Positions 1-8,405 of a stretch of DNA of 64,000 bases are shown piece by piece (position 1 is the first letter of the stretch; every line of letters starts with the position of its first letter). Below the pieces are notes generated by a model. The model ran no database searches. It worked only from the letters and a program-made list of their open reading frames with translations, and was not told the DNA's origin. This stretch comes from Firmicutes bacterium UBA3572. GTDB taxonomy: Bacteria > Bacillota > Desulfotomaculia > Desulfotomaculales > Desulforudaceae. Position numbers and translations under genes: made by a program. Where the stretch lies: NCBI GenBank assembly GCA_002375985.1, contig DFNH01000016.1, positions 66,739 through 130,738 on the forward strand. The letters are read 5' to 3'.

Positions 1-399
1 CCCAAGCCGGAACCCAAGCCGGAGCCCGGGCCGGGGTCCGGAACAGTACCTTTGCAGGCACCGGAAAGCCGGCCGGGGCCGGGCACGTCCGCCGAACTGC
101 CGGGGCTTTCCCAGGAGAAGCTGGAGCTGATTCTAGATCTGCCGCTGAAGGTCACCGTAATTCTGGGCCGGACCAGGCGGCCGATCAAAGAGGTCCTCGG
201 ACTGGCGCCGGGTTCAATCCTGGAGTTGGCCACACTGGCTGATGAACCGGTGGAGGTGCTGGTGAACGGCGCCCTGGTAGCTTTGGGGGAAGTGGTGGTG
301 GTAAACGACAACTTCGGCGTGCGCATCGTCTCCATTGTTAGCCCCCGGGAGCGGATTCAAAACCTTCGTCCGGGTAGCGGTCATTTGTCGGTGTTATAG
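1..399 (+). CDS. fliN: Flagellar motor switch protein FliN (C-terminal part, cut by window edge)
   Basis: The reading frame is open from the first base, so the gene begins outside the window. The first 40 or so visible residues are a Pro/Gly/Glu-rich linker (repeats of PKPE and PGPG). They are followed by a SpoA/FliN domain of about 80 residues (LELILDLPLKVTVILGRTRR, then GSILEL, EPVEVLVNG, GEVVVVNDNFGVRI), which forms the C-ring of the flagellar motor switch. Firmicutes often carry FliN fused behind a CheC-like part (FliY), and the long linker fits such a fusion, but the N-terminal part is not visible. The first possible start inside the window, TTG at 52, lies in the linker and has no ribosome site, so it is unlikely to be the true start. 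Confidence 0.9.
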   Translation, partial: PKPEPKPEPGPGSGTVPLQAPESRPGPGTSAELPGLSQEKLELILDLPLKVTVILGRTRRPIKEVLGLAPGSILELATLADEPVEVLVNGALVALGEVVVVNDNFGVRIVSIVSPRERIQNLRPGSGHLSVL

Positions 400-640
400 C
401 GTTTTTTACCGGCGGAGGCGATGAGGATGACGGCGTTTTGGGGCTCGACCCGCTTGTGGGATATTAGTTCCCGGTGTACCACTTCGTTACCCGCGATGGC
501 CGCCTCGTAGATGGTGATTTCATACCTTTCCCTTCCCGGACCAGGATTTTGATTTCTCCCGACTGCAGCGTGGGGTCTATGCGGAATTCGGTCTTATGGG
601 GGATCAACCGGCGCGTAATGACTCCCTCCCCGAACCTCAT
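381..640 (-). pseudogene. Degenerate G5-domain protein fragment
   Basis: The minus strand reads from an ATG at 640 as MRFGEGVITRRLIPHKTEF, then GEIKILVREGKG, which is the entry of a G5 domain. The frame then breaks near 524-530, within the reverse of a gggaaagg stretch. The domain continues in another frame as YEITIYEAAIAGNEVVHREL, ISHKRVEPQNAVILIAS, and stops at 381. Together the two halves spell one G5 domain (the cell-wall-associated module seen in VanW, 3D and resuscitation-type proteins). The piece has a frameshift, has no enzymatic partner domain and overlaps the end of fliN by about 19 bases. I read it as the remnant of a cell-wall protein gene. A sequencing indel could explain the frameshift but not the missing rest of the protein. 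Confidence 0.55.
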
Positions 641-679
641 TTGCCCGGATATTTAACTCATAGTGGCCATCAGATATTG

Positions 680-709
680 TTGACTTTTTGAATCTTAACG
701 CCGTAAACT
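680..709 (+). promoter_or_regulatory. Possible sigma-A promoter for the O-antigen-ligase-like gene
   Basis: TTGACT at 680-685 is followed after 18 bases by TAAACT at 704-709. It is the best promoter-like pair in the A/T-rich 641-799 interval ahead of the start at 800. The -10 element is poor (4 of 6), so this is tentative. The rest of 641-799 holds nothing else I can name. Confidence 0.3.
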
Positions 710-799
710 GGATGTGGGGGACAACCCTCCCATTTTTGGTTATTGGTTTTAGTTTCAATTCCCTGTTAATTAACTATATTTTCAAAAGGAGCGTTATTA

Positions 800-3205
800 A
801 TGGCCAAAGCCCGCAAGAAACCCCAGGCGGTTGCCACCACCGTTCCCAGCAACCGGCCGCTTTCTTACGCCATCGCTTTTTGGGGCCTGATGGCCGTTCT
901 TTTTGTCAGCCCTTATTTGCGGGGCCTTTTCTTTGCCTCCGAGCAGTACTGGGCCCTGATTATCACCGCGGTCTTGTTCTGGTTTGTGTGGCTGGCCAAG
1001 GTTGCCGCGCACGAGAACCGGATGTTTGAGCATCCTTTGGACTACCTGATGCTGGCCCTGGTAGGGGTATATGTTGGCAGTGCTTTTTTTGCGGTGAATA
1101 CCGGGATGGCGGTGGACGAAATCGTCCGGGTGCTCCTGTATTTCCTGGCCTTCTGGATTGCGGCGCGGGTGATTACTACCGCGGCGGACGCCCACCGGCT
1201 GTTCCACGTCATCTACTTCAGCGCGGTGGGGGTGGCTCTGGCCGGCCTGGCGACCGCCACCGGGATCATCGAAATCCGGGACGGTTTTCTAGGCGGACGG
1301 ATCTATTCTTCCCTCCAGTATCCGAACGCCTTGGCCAACTACCTGATGGCCGTTTTGTTTATCGGTGTCTATTTCTGGCAGCGCCGGCTGTTAGAGCCGG
1401 AATTTCGGGGGCGAAGCTCCTTGGCTCAGGACGGATTGCCGCGGTGGCTCCGGGGCGTTGATCCTTACCCTTACTACTATGCGGTGGGCAATTTCTTTTT
1501 GTTGACCGTGTTCTTCGGCACCAAGTCCCAGGGAGGTTTCATCATCTTCGGCCTCCTGCTGCCGCTGTTTTTGATCGGGCTGCCTGCCGACCGGCGCTTT
1601 CCGGTGGTGGCGCACCTGCTGCTCACCGGCCTTCCCGCCCTTTTGACCATTAACCGCTTTTTGGCGGCAGTAGCCGCCGACCAATTGGACTTTGCCTGGT
1701 TCTGGGTTGTGTTGGGCCTGATTTTGGCCATGACCGGCCAAGTGCTCTACGGGTTGCTGGAGCGTTCCAGACTCCGGCCGCTGGTTACGGCGCGCGGTTC
1801 GTTTCTGGCCTTGGGCGGTCTCGGCGTGGCCTTCCTGAGCGCGGGTGTTTTTGTGCTTACGAATTGGGAGAAGGTACAGGGGGTTCTGAAATGGCACAAT
1901 TTAGAACACCGCCTTTATTTCATCGGCACTGCCTGGCAGATGGTTCTGGAACGGCCGCTCACCGGCTGGGGGGGTGGCGGTTGGGCTGAAGCCTACCAGG
2001 CTTTTTTACCGTACCTTTTCACCAGCCGGCAGGTACACGGACACTACCTGCAGGTGGGTGTGGAAACCGGCCTCGGCGGGATGATCCTCTTTCTGGCGAT
2101 CTGGGGCGTGTTCTTCTGGACGGCGTACCGGTTTTATCGGGGTGCCCGCCAGGATCCGGGACGGCGGGTTCTTGTCTGGACGATCACTCTGGCCTGCCTG
2201 GCGGTGGCGGTACACTCGGCGTTGGATTTCAATTTCTCACTGGGCGCGCTGGCGCTGATGGTCTGGGCACTTTTTGGCACGCTGGTTGGCCTGGAACGGG
2301 AAGCGAAGGCGGTCGCCGCGGCCGCGGAGTTGCAGCGCCGCCGGAAGCGCAAGCAGTCGTCCTACGTGCCCCCGAACTACACCCGGCTGACCGCGGCCGG
2401 TATTTGTGCCGGGCTGATCATCTGCGGGGCGCTGACCCTGTCGGCGGCCGCGGCGAAGGCGGGGCAGGGAGTGGCCTTGCTCCGGCAGGGCCAAGTGGAA
2501 GCGGGCCTGGAAGCCATCCAGGCGGCGACGGTCTACAACCCGGCCAACGGTGAGTACAATTACCTGCTGGCCCAGGTCTACCGGGCCCGTGGCCAATGGG
2601 ATGCGGCGCGAACCGAAATCGAGCGGGCCATCCGGAAAAGCCGGTACAATCCGGTCTTTTACGAAATGCGGGCCTACATTCTCCACGCCCAAGGGGCGTA
2701 CGAAGCGGCGGCGGCCAGTGCCGAGGAAGCGGTGGCCAAGGCGCCGCTTAACCGCCACCGCTACGAAAACCTGGCCCGTACCCTTTTCCTGGCTGGCTAC
2801 GGATTGCTCGGCGACGGCGAGACGGAAAAAGCGGGCGCGTACTTCCGGGCGGCGCTGGCGGTGCCGGAACGCATGGCCGCTATCACCGACGGTCTGAACG
2901 AAACCCAGATCAGGCTCTGGTCCGGCCCGCGTTTGACCGTCACCCGGGAGATGCAGTTCCCGCTCGGCGCCTCCCACTATTTCCTGGGCGCCTTTGACGC
3001 CGCGGCTGCCGCCCTGGAAGAGGCGGCCAAGACCGATGATGCGGCGGCCAGGGGCGAGATCCTGGCCTGGCTGGCGGCGGTGGCCGAGGAAAAGGGTGAC
3101 CAGGCACGGGCGGCCGCGCTGCTGGCCGAGGCTGAGGAATTGCATCCCGAAGCGGGGCAGGTATTCGCCGAGATACGGGCACGGCCCGTGTTGGGAGGAG
3201 AGTGA
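800..3205 (+). CDS. O-antigen ligase/polymerase-family membrane protein with TPR C-terminus
   Basis: 801 residues. About ten to twelve hydrophobic segments fill residues 25-500, with the Wzy_C/WaaL-type periplasmic region around LTGWGGGGWAEAYQAFLPY and HGHYLQVGVETGLGG; the H-x-H-x-x-x-L-Q-x-x-x-E-x-G pattern is characteristic of the family. Residues from about 545 on are tetratricopeptide-like helices (YNYLLAQVYRARGQWDAART, FYEMRAYILHAQGAYEAAAA). The family joins or polymerises glycan chains on a lipid carrier at the outer face of the membrane. In a Firmicute the acceptor is unknown; a capsule, S-layer glycan or teichuronic-type polymer is possible. The ATG at 800 follows aaaaggagcg at a good distance. 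The gene stands alone, convergent with otsB. Confidence 0.8.
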   Translation: MAKARKKPQAVATTVPSNRPLSYAIAFWGLMAVLFVSPYLRGLFFASEQYWALIITAVLFWFVWLAKVAAHENRMFEHPLDYLMLALVGVYVGSAFFAVNTGMAVDEIVRVLLYFLAFWIAARVITTAADAHRLFHVIYFSAVGVALAGLATATGIIEIRDGFLGGRIYSSLQYPNALANYLMAVLFIGVYFWQRRLLEPEFRGRSSLAQDGLPRWLRGVDPYPYYYAVGNFFLLTVFFGTKSQGGFIIFGLLLPLFLIGLPADRRFPVVAHLLLTGLPALLTINRFLAAVAADQLDFAWFWVVLGLILAMTGQVLYGLLERSRLRPLVTARGSFLALGGLGVAFLSAGVFVLTNWEKVQGVLKWHNLEHRLYFIGTAWQMVLERPLTGWGGGGWAEAYQAFLPYLFTSRQVHGHYLQVGVETGLGGMILFLAIWGVFFWTAYRFYRGARQDPGRRVLVWTITLACLAVAVHSALDFNFSLGALALMVWALFGTLVGLEREAKAVAAAAELQRRRKRKQSSYVPPNYTRLTAAGICAGLIICGALTLSAAAAKAGQGVALLRQGQVEAGLEAIQAATVYNPANGEYNYLLAQVYRARGQWDAARTEIERAIRKSRYNPVFYEMRAYILHAQGAYEAAAASAEEAVAKAPLNRHRYENLARTLFLAGYGLLGDGETEKAGAYFRAALAVPERMAAITDGLNETQIRLWSGPRLTVTREMQFPLGASHYFLGAFDAAAAALEEAAKTDDAAARGEILAWLAAVAEEKGDQARAAALLAEAEELHPEAGQVFAEIRARPVLGGE

Positions 3206-3210
3206 TTTTA

Positions 3211-3228
3211 CCGCTTTCGCCAAAGCGG
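3211..3228. terminator. Short hairpin between convergent genes
   Basis: CCGCTTT, a four-base loop and AAAGCGG form a 7-bp stem in the 31-base gap between the convergent O-antigen-ligase-like gene and otsB. There is no T-run on either side, so termination activity is uncertain. Confidence 0.3.
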
Positions 3229-3236
3229 GCGGGAGG

Positions 3237-3995
3237 TCATCCGCCGGACCGCGGGAATTCTTCAGCAGCAGGAAAAGCGCCGCCCGCGGCGAGGCGGTGG
3301 AGGAGGGCGAGGACGGCGGCGCGGGGGAGACACTCTTGCGCTGCCGTGGGCCGGGGATGATCGGCGACCAGGATGGTTCGCCCCCGCCCGGCAAGGGCGC
3401 GGAAGGCATCCTCGTCCGTGCGGTCGTCGCCGATATACACCGGGAAGGCGCCGGGCCACTGGTTCAGGAGGTGCAGTACAGCGGCACCCTTGTTTACCCC
3501 GGCCGGTCGTACTTCGAGCACCTTGTGTCCCGGAATGGTCTCCCAGTCCGGAGCGGGACAGTGGTGTTGCCGCACGGCCAGAAACTCCCTCAGGACCGGT
3601 GCGGTTTCCGCGGGGTCGGCCAGCCGGTAGTGGAAGGCCAGGGAGAAGGCTTTGGGTTCCACCAAAAAGCCACGGCGGCCGGCGATCAGGTTTTGGGCGG
3701 CCCGCGCCAAACGTTCCAACTGCTGCCGGTCGGCGCCCCTGATCAGGGTGTACGGAGTGGCACCGGGCGTCTTGATCACGGCGCCGTGACAGGCGGCCAA
3801 GTACAGGCCGGGGACCGGTAGGAGAGACTCGAGGTCTTGTAGGTCACGCCCGCTGACGACCGCGACGCGCAAGTCGTCTTGCCCCACCAGCTTTTGCAGC
3901 AGTTGCAGAAGTTCCGGCGGGGGGACGGCCTGTGCGGGTCTTGCGGCGATGGGGACCAGGGTACCGTCGTAATCGAGGAACAGGAACAGGCGCAT
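3237..3995 (-). CDS. otsB: Trehalose-6-phosphate phosphatase
   Basis: 252 residues. This HAD-superfamily phosphatase removes the phosphate from trehalose 6-phosphate to give trehalose, in the cytoplasm. Motif I is FLDYDGTLVPI near the N-terminus (nucleophile and acid Asp), motif II is VVSGRD, a lysine lies in HKVLEVRPAGVNKGAAVLHL, and motif IV is YIGDDRTDEDAFRAL. This order is typical of OtsB. The ATG at 3995 is preferred because GGTGGAG sits seven bases upstream; a GTG at 4007 is also in frame. The gene follows otsA by 15 bases and must be cotranscribed with it. Confidence 0.93.
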   Translation of the reverse strand: MRLFLFLDYDGTLVPIAARPAQAVPPPELLQLLQKLVGQDDLRVAVVSGRDLQDLESLLPVPGLYLAACHGAVIKTPGATPYTLIRGADRQQLERLARAAQNLIAGRRGFLVEPKAFSLAFHYRLADPAETAPVLREFLAVRQHHCPAPDWETIPGHKVLEVRPAGVNKGAAVLHLLNQWPGAFPVYIGDDRTDEDAFRALAGRGRTILVADHPRPTAAQECLPRAAVLALLHRLAAGGAFPAAEEFPRSGG

Positions 3996-4010
3996 GGCTG
4001 TCTCCACCCT

Positions 4011-5495
4011 TTACCTGATCCGGGCTTCGCCCCAACCGGGCGTGGCTTTCCAGGAAAGGGGTTGTACTTTTCGCGGGCGGGTTTCGGCGAGGCTATCTAA
4101 AATGCTTTGCCACCAGTAGGTGAGGTCGTATTCTTCCACCGTTTGTTGTAAAAGCTTCATCCGGCGGGACTTTTCCTCCGGCGACATTTCCACGGCGTAA
4201 CGCAGTTGCTCGGCGACGTGGTGTGGGTGATAAGGGTTGGCTGTTACCGCCTCGGTCAGCTGTTCCGCCGCCCCCGCAAAGGGGCTGAGGATCAAGACCC
4301 CCGAGTTGTCCAAGCGGCAAGCGACGTATTCCTTGGCTACCAGGTTTAAGCCGTCCCGCAAGGGGGTGACCAGGGCGATGTCTGCCGCCAGGTAGTGCGC
4401 GACCAGTTGTTCTGGGCTTAAGGAGCGGAACTGGTAGCGTACCGGTACCCGCCACTGTTCTCCGAACCGGCCGTTGATCCGGCCCACCGTTTCTTCGACC
4501 GCCCGGCGGAGTTCCCGGTAATCCTTCCACTCGGTGCGGGTGGGCACGGCTACCTGCAGGAAAGTGATTTCCCGGCGGTACTCCGGATACTTCTCCAGGA
4601 AGATCTCAATCGCCTGCAGGCGTTCCAGAATGCCCTTGGTGTAATCCAGCCGGTCCGCCCCCAGAACCAAGATGGGTGTACCGACGGCGCGGCGGATGGC
4701 GGCTGCCTGCCGCCGTACCCGGGGATCGGACGCCAGGGCGCGGAAGCGCTCGGTATCGATCCCGATGGGCAGGGCCCGCACGCTGATGGTCCGGCCCTCC
4801 CAGTAGAAGGTCCGGTCGCCGCGCGGGACTTTCAGGCCCAGGATCCGGGAGGCGCAGTGTAGGAAGTTGTCCACGTAAAGGTCGGAATGAAAGGCTAGGC
4901 TGTCGCAGTTCAAAAGACCGCGCAGCAACTCCCGGGCCCAAGGTAACGTACTGAAAATGTCGTAGGACGGAAAGGGAATATGCCAGAAAAAAGCGATTCG
5001 GGCCTGGGGGTGCTCCCGCCGCAGCATTTCCGGTACCAGGGCCAGATGGAAATCGTGTACCCAAACCACGTCGCCCTCCCGCCATTCCTGGGCGGCTGCG
5101 GTGGCAAAACGGCGGTTCACCGCCTGGTAGGCCTCCCATTGTTGCAAATCAATGACACACCGGTCAATGAAACTGTGGGCCAGCGGCCACAGACAGCCGT
5201 TGGCAAAACCCAGGTAATAGTTGCGGTACTCGTGTGGGGTCAGGGTCAGCTCCCGCACTACGTAGCGGGGTTGGATGCTGGGCACCGGCCAGGTGCCTCC
5301 CGCGCCCGGCGGGTTCGTCTTGCGCCCACACCAGGCGATCCAGGTGCCGCCGGTTTTTTCAATGACGGGCTCCACCGCCGATACCAGGCCGCTTACCGCC
5401 CGGGAAGCCGAGGTTCCGACAGCCGTTTCCTTGATGACCAAGGGTCCGCGGTTGGAAACTACGAGCAGGCGCTCCAGGGTTTTGGGGTTACTCAT
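4011..5495 (-). CDS. otsA: Trehalose-6-phosphate synthase (GT20)
   Basis: 494 residues, the normal length for OtsA. It transfers glucose from an NDP-glucose to glucose 6-phosphate. The start LLVVSNRGPLV, the motifs WVHDFHLALVPEMLR, FFWHIPFPSYDIF, LGADRLDYTKGILERLQAIE and the late DGLNLVAKEYVACR are hallmark GT20 sequences for donor and acceptor binding. The ATG at 5495 follows GGGAGG at eight bases; an in-frame upstream start at 5555 is not needed. It forms a pair with otsB. The 5' flank (5496-5812) holds a strong 10-bp hairpin and no gene. Confidence 0.95.
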   Translation of the reverse strand: MSNPKTLERLLVVSNRGPLVIKETAVGTSASRAVSGLVSAVEPVIEKTGGTWIAWCGRKTNPPGAGGTWPVPSIQPRYVVRELTLTPHEYRNYYLGFANGCLWPLAHSFIDRCVIDLQQWEAYQAVNRRFATAAAQEWREGDVVWVHDFHLALVPEMLRREHPQARIAFFWHIPFPSYDIFSTLPWARELLRGLLNCDSLAFHSDLYVDNFLHCASRILGLKVPRGDRTFYWEGRTISVRALPIGIDTERFRALASDPRVRRQAAAIRRAVGTPILVLGADRLDYTKGILERLQAIEIFLEKYPEYRREITFLQVAVPTRTEWKDYRELRRAVEETVGRINGRFGEQWRVPVRYQFRSLSPEQLVAHYLAADIALVTPLRDGLNLVAKEYVACRLDNSGVLILSPFAGAAEQLTEAVTANPYHPHHVAEQLRYAVEMSPEEKSRRMKLLQQTVEEYDLTYWWQSILDSLAETRPRKVQPLSWKATPGWGEARIR

Positions 5496-5579
5496 CACTA
5501 TCACCTCCCAGGTTTCCGACGGGGCAGAAACCAACGCCTGCGGCGCATTAATCACCGGCAGCCGGCCGTTGGAGATCGA

Positions 5580-5607
5580 AACCTGCCGGCGGGAACCCCG
5601 GCAGGTT
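5580..5607 (-). other. 10-bp perfect hairpin in the otsA leader
   Basis: aacctgccgg at 5580-5589 and ccggcaggtt at 5598-5607 form a perfect stem with an 8-base loop, 85 bases upstream of the otsA ATG. No T-run follows on the minus strand, so it looks more like a leader structure or operator than a terminator. The remaining 5608-5812 is A/T-rich toward 5640-5730, contains no gene, and may hold the otsA promoter. Confidence 0.45.
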
Positions 5608-5812
5608 CACCATTCGGAGTAAGATTGTGCGGTTGATCAGGTTGACTGTTAGGCGGGGCACCCTGTGTTAAATTTTTGTTAGATTATTATTTGTTTAGAT
5701 TACTACTTTATGATACCATAATTGTTAGAGGGAAACCAGCCGTGATTTATGGGCGTAGCGGAAGAAAAACGCGGTCTTTTTTGATCCTGGCGCCCCAGCG
5801 GCCAAAGCGGCC

Positions 5813-7057
5813 TTAAGGATGCTGTAGCATCGTCTTGATAAGCATCAGCTCGTCCCACAGTCCCCGGGTAATCAAAAAGCGCTCCCGGACGGTTTCCCAC
5901 CCGCGCCGGCCCATCTCCCGGGCGATGACGGGGTTATCTAACAGAAAAATGATCCGTTCCGTCATTTCCGGTACGCCGGCCTCTCCCGGGTTGATCAGGT
6001 AGCCGTTGTAGCCGTCCGCAATCTGGGCGGGAATGCCGCCTGTATCGCCGGCGATGACCGGTTTGCGCTTCCACAGTCCCTCGGTAACGGTCAGCCCGAA
6101 TCCCTCTTTGACCGAGGGCTGCAGGATGATTGCCGAGGCCCGCTGGAGGGCGTTGATGTCCCGGTGGCTGTCGGCGGGGAGGTTTAGCACCCGCACGTCT
6201 TCCATGCCGGCGGTTTTTTCCAGGATCTCGGACAGAATCAACTCGTTTTCCGGGTCGTCGCTGGCGGTGCCCCCGACCAACAGCAACTGGCAACGTCGTT
6301 CTTTGCGCACCGCCGCGAAACTCTCGATGGCGTAAGCGTGGCCTTTGAAGGGGTCAAAGCGGGAAACCAGGGTGATCAGCGGTTTTTCATCGAGGTCCCC
6401 GATGCCATGCCGTTCCAAAACGCTCTGGATTTCTGCTTCGGTCAACTCCCGGTTTTTGTCCGACAGCGGGTCGATGTACGGCAAAATGATAAACGATCTG
6501 GTACCCCACGTGCAGTACCGGGTAGAAGAATAAACGGCGGCATCATAAAGTTCGATCAGGGGGCGAATCGGGTTCATGAGCGTACAGACTTCCCGGGAAG
6601 TCTGAATATGGCAACGCCAGAGCCACTTCTGGCGGCGGCGTACCGCCTCGGGGACATAGGTGATCAGTCCGGCCGGCTGCGGGTCGTGGACCAACACGGC
6701 GTCCGCGCTTTCGTTAACCAGCGGGTAATTGCGCCGGTTGGTCTCCCAGTAGGCCTTAGCCCCCAGCAAATCCAGCGTGCCGGGTTTGCCCTGGAGAAAG
6801 TTGTGCATCGTCTTGGTGTAGGTAAAAAAGGCCGGATCGCCTTCAATCACGTCCCAGGTAACGTCCAAGCCCAGGGACCGTTCCAGGGGGATCAGCGAAA
6901 GCAGCATTTCGGCTACTCCGCCGCCAAAACGAGCCGAATTGATTTGCTGCAGTTTCAGGCCTTTCAGTTCCTCGCCAAATCTAAGCAGTTCTTCGATTTT
7001 TTCCTGACCGACCAGGGGCGTGTAATCAGTAATGCTGACCGGTTTGTTCGGGGTCAT
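5813..7057 (-). CDS. treT: Trehalose synthase TreT (GT4, trehalose glycosyltransferring synthase)
   Basis: 414 residues. TreT reversibly joins NDP-glucose and glucose to form trehalose. The N-terminal INSARFGGGVAEMLLSLIPL is diagnostic for the family (family version: VNSTAYGGGVAEIL), followed by DVTWDVIEGDPAFFTYTKTM. The C-terminal Rossmann domain shows ITLVSRFDPFKGH and the GT4 E-x7-E region (PSVKEGFGLTVTEGLWKRKP). The ATG at 7057 follows AGGAG; the frame stays open upstream through galT, but that stretch is the shadow of galT in another frame. It overlaps the end of galT by 32 bases, so the two are translationally coupled. Having both TreT and OtsAB gives a synthesis/degradation route and a synthesis-only route. 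Confidence 0.88.
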   Translation of the reverse strand: MTPNKPVSITDYTPLVGQEKIEELLRFGEELKGLKLQQINSARFGGGVAEMLLSLIPLERSLGLDVTWDVIEGDPAFFTYTKTMHNFLQGKPGTLDLLGAKAYWETNRRNYPLVNESADAVLVHDPQPAGLITYVPEAVRRRQKWLWRCHIQTSREVCTLMNPIRPLIELYDAAVYSSTRYCTWGTRSFIILPYIDPLSDKNRELTEAEIQSVLERHGIGDLDEKPLITLVSRFDPFKGHAYAIESFAAVRKERRCQLLLVGGTASDDPENELILSEILEKTAGMEDVRVLNLPADSHRDINALQRASAIILQPSVKEGFGLTVTEGLWKRKPVIAGDTGGIPAQIADGYNGYLINPGEAGVPEMTERIIFLLDNPVIAREMGRRGWETVRERFLITRGLWDELMLIKTMLQHP

Positions 7058-8069
7058 TGGTTTTCTCCTTCCCGTATGCTTTTTGGTCCCGCAGCCACCC
7101 GGCGGCAACTTCCGGCGGCAAAGGGTTGATGTAGCACCCGGTGCCCAGTTCGAATCCGGCCGTAATGCTGAGGCGGGGCAGGATTTCCAAACGCCAGTGG
7201 TAGGCGTCTGCTTCCCGCGCGCCGACCGGGACGGTATGTAACACCAGATTGTATGGCGGCCGGTCGAATGTTTTGACCAGGGCTTGGATGGCGCCAAGCA
7301 GTGTTTGGGCCAGCGCCAGCCGATCGCCGGCGTTAAGCGTGGTGTAGTCCGAGGTGTGCGGCCGCGGTGTGATCCAGACTTCGCCCGGAAAACGGGAGGC
7401 AAAAGGCGCAAAAGCGACAAAACCCCCGTGGCGGTAGACCAATCGTTGCCTGTCGGCCAGTTCCCAGGCGACCATCTCGCACAGCACGCACCGGCCGGTA
7501 TCCCGGCGATAGCGGACAAAAGCCGCCAGTTCCCGTTGCAGTCGGGCCGGTACAAAGGGGAGGGCGATGATCTGGGAGTGGCTATGCTCCAGGGAGGCGC
7601 CGCCGGAGTGCCCCACGTTCTTAAACACCTGGACGTAACGCCAACGGGGATCGCGGGCCAACTGCCGGGAGCGCTCGGCCCAGATGCGCAGCACCTCGGC
7701 CACCTGCGCCGGGCTTTGGCCGTCAAGGTCGGCGGTGTGTTCCGGGGTTTCAATTACGATTTCGTGGCGTCCCATACCGTTCATCCACCGGTAGGGACCG
7801 CGTCGGCCCGCGTCAGGCGGCAGGTCCCGGATTGCCGGAAACTTGTTGGGGACTACACGCACGTGCCACCCGGGGGTATCCGGCGTCCGTTCTGGGGGGC
7901 CGTAAGCCAGCACTTCGGGCGGGGTGTTCGCTTCGTTCCCGGGGCAAAACGGGCAGCGGCCCGACTTGCGGGGTGACCGTTCCACCTGGAAATCGGAAGG
8001 CCGCTGGCTTCGCTCCGGGGCAACTACAACCCAGCGGTCCAGGATGGGATCCCTTCTCCATTCGGGCAC
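7026..8069 (-). CDS. galT: Galactose-1-phosphate uridylyltransferase (HIT superfamily)
   Basis: 347 residues. GalT exchanges UMP between UDP-glucose and galactose 1-phosphate through a uridylyl-histidine. The active-site block reads EHSHSQIIALPFVPARLQ, an H-x-H-x-Q motif; classical GalT has HPHGQ, so this is the HSHSQ variant. Zinc-type cysteines are in CPFCPGNE and CVLCE. The GTG at 8069 follows GGGGAGG and gives VPEWRRDPILDRWVVVAPER, the family N-terminus. Sitting in one transcript with treT, it may supply or consume the NDP-glucose that TreT uses; a sugar-1-phosphate nucleotidylyltransferase role other than galactose metabolism is possible because no galK or galE is nearby. Confidence 0.88.
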   Translation of the reverse strand: MPEWRRDPILDRWVVVAPERSQRPSDFQVERSPRKSGRCPFCPGNEANTPPEVLAYGPPERTPDTPGWHVRVVPNKFPAIRDLPPDAGRRGPYRWMNGMGRHEIVIETPEHTADLDGQSPAQVAEVLRIWAERSRQLARDPRWRYVQVFKNVGHSGGASLEHSHSQIIALPFVPARLQRELAAFVRYRRDTGRCVLCEMVAWELADRQRLVYRHGGFVAFAPFASRFPGEVWITPRPHTSDYTTLNAGDRLALAQTLLGAIQALVKTFDRPPYNLVLHTVPVGAREADAYHWRLEILPRLSITAGFELGTGCYINPLPPEVAAGWLRDQKAYGKEKTNDPEQTGQHY

Positions 8070-8127
8070 CGTTTCCTCCCCCCGCAAAATCGTTGGCCGG
8101 GTAGCACGGCCAAGCACGTTTGGGGCT

Positions 8128-8157
8128 ATTATAAACGAATCGGCCGGTGGTTTGCAA
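8128..8157 (-). promoter_or_regulatory. Sigma-A promoter for galT-treT
   Basis: On the minus strand TTGCAA (8157-8152) and a perfect TATAAT (8133-8128) are separated by 18 bases. The predicted transcript starts about 50 bases before the galT GTG. Confidence 0.7.
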
Positions 8158-8231
8158 ACCTGCACCACGATCAGGTGCACTTTTGCCCGGCGCTTTTGCC
8201 GCTTGTCGGGGAAGGGGCGGGGTGCTAGTAT

Positions 8232-8384
8232 TAGAATTCAGGAGTCAGAATTCGGCATCCAGAAGTCTGTCAGTGTCAGGCAGTCTGCGGCCTTTCCGGA
8301 GTTTCCGCTGATCTGAATGGGATCTTTATTAGTTCCTTCTGAGTCTTCATTCTGGATTCTGAATTCTGGATTCTGAATTCTTGC
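8232..8384. repeat. Inverted-repeat element of gaattc/atccag units
   Basis: The left arm (8232-8264) and the right arm (8349-8384) are inverted copies, about 27 of 33 positions matching. Each arm is built from repeats of a unit near gaattcagaatccag. About 85 bases of unrelated sequence lie between. Base composition differs sharply from the GC-rich flanks. It has no coding capacity and looks like a small non-autonomous element or a folded intergenic repeat between divergent galT and murJ. A related, weaker copy lies at 24462-24586. Confidence 0.6.
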
Positions 8385-8405
8385 TTCAAACCGAGGTCGT
8401 TGGGA

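Noticed and set aside
474..656. A 60-codon plus-strand frame after fliN
   Set aside because: The region makes sense as a G5 domain on the other strand; the plus-strand product resembles nothing.
2237..3409. A 390-codon minus-strand frame across the O-antigen-ligase TPR region
   Set aside because: Antisense shadow of a well-supported gene; no motif.
7058..7753. Upstream extension of treT giving a 646-residue protein
   Set aside because: The extra 232 residues are galT read in another frame; a good ribosome site supports the ATG at 7057 and the family N-terminus starts there.
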